From Trichuris trichiura (taxonomy: Eukaryota > Nematoda > Enoplea > Trichinellida > Trichuridae), in assembly GCA_037903355.1 (NCBI GenBank), contig JBAJFE010000031.1, forward strand, positions 124,001 to 188,000: a stretch of 64,000 bases of DNA, written 5' to 3'. A model generated the notes under the pieces. The model did not search any database. It worked only from the letters and a program-made list of their open reading frames with translations, and was not told where the DNA came from. Positions 63,741-64,000 of the stretch are shown here, piece after piece (position 1 is the stretch's first letter; every line of letters starts with the position of its first letter). Both the position numbers and the translations under genes were made by a program.

Positions 63741-64000
63741 TGAAAGACTTGGAACCCTAACCGTTTCCCATTCTGTCAGCAGCCAGACATCTGGAACAAA
63801 CACGTATAAAGGCGGGCCTAATACAAAGAAAACTGACTTTCTTACTGAAATGTAGAGACTATGGAACACTGCCGAAATGCTTCCAACTAAAATGGTGCCA
63901 CAACCTGGACAACCGCCCAAAAAGAATCTTGCTTTCAACTGGAATGTCCCTACTGAGGAATGTTACAAGAAATTACAGATACGCATTAGCGAACCTCAGG

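Larger units (their letters stand above)
62973..64000 (-). mobile_element. Penelope-like retroelement, 3' part (runs off window)
   Basis: Minus-strand element with a C-terminal endonuclease coding region, about 250 nt of 3' untranslated sequence and a terminal hammerhead motif. The reverse transcriptase part would lie beyond 64000. The region 63740-64000 is probably the end of the RT/linker, but its frame is disturbed. Confidence 0.83.

Noticed and set aside
63606..63938. 110-codon minus-strand frame as a separate gene
   Set aside because: Overlaps the Penelope-like coding region; the correct frame there gives the known linker into the GIY-YIG domain.

Overview
This window is nuclear DNA from a small-genome invertebrate. 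Genes are split by many very short introns (about 38-120 nt, GT-AG with a few GC-AG) and the spaces between genes are full of decayed transposons. The gene set (cullin 1, exportin-7, SGSM-type TBC protein, COLGALT, STK16, LYAR, ZMYND11-like and a NRF-6-like acyltransferase) and the exon style fit a nematode. A Trichuris/Trichinella-like worm is my best guess, but nothing seen here proves it. Gene models were assembled by hand from splice signals, frame continuity and remembered family alignments; all except XPO7 close in frame from ATG to stop.

Left third (1-21,000). LYAR (+, single exon, 828-1883) faces STK16 (-, 5975-2035) tail to tail. COLGALT/GT25 (-, 20520-13765) lies upstream of STK16 on the same strand. 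The COLGALT 3' exon plus the STK16 5' exons exist twice, at about 5.5-6.9 kb and 12.8-14.05 kb, and the two copies have decayed reciprocally: STK16 survives in one and the COLGALT tail in the other. The 5-kb COLGALT intron holds a dead mariner (15739-17024) and two adjacent long hairpins (14104-14369). A decayed hAT copy sits at 9.2-10.5 kb.

Middle (21,000-43,700). CUL1 (-, 27278-21061, 18 exons) and a ZMYND11-like reader lacking PWWP (+, 28862-30715) are divergent. A NRF-6-like membrane acyltransferase (-, 36080-32341, 15 exons) follows. A larger SCAND3/ZBED-like hAT element (36797-39946) and unassigned repeat-rich DNA come next.

Right third (43,700-64,000). An SGSM RUN-TBC Rab-GAP gene (+, 43705-50898, 21 exons) and exportin-7 (-, 60194-52101) converge. 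A large XPO7 intron is packed with (TAA)n arrays, two pogo-like MITEs, an inverted-repeat element and hammerhead-ribozyme motifs. The right edge carries a solo LTR and the 3' part of a Penelope-like retroelement with a GIY-YIG endonuclease domain and its own hammerhead motif.

The most notable signal is five minimal type I hammerhead motifs, with compensatory changes in stems I and II, scattered at 5.2, 55.1, 55.4, 61.2 and 63.0 kb. The genes do not form one pathway. They are ordinary housekeeping genes (SCF ubiquitin ligase scaffold, nuclear export, Rab regulation, Golgi kinase, collagen glycosylation, chromatin reading, nucleolar growth control).
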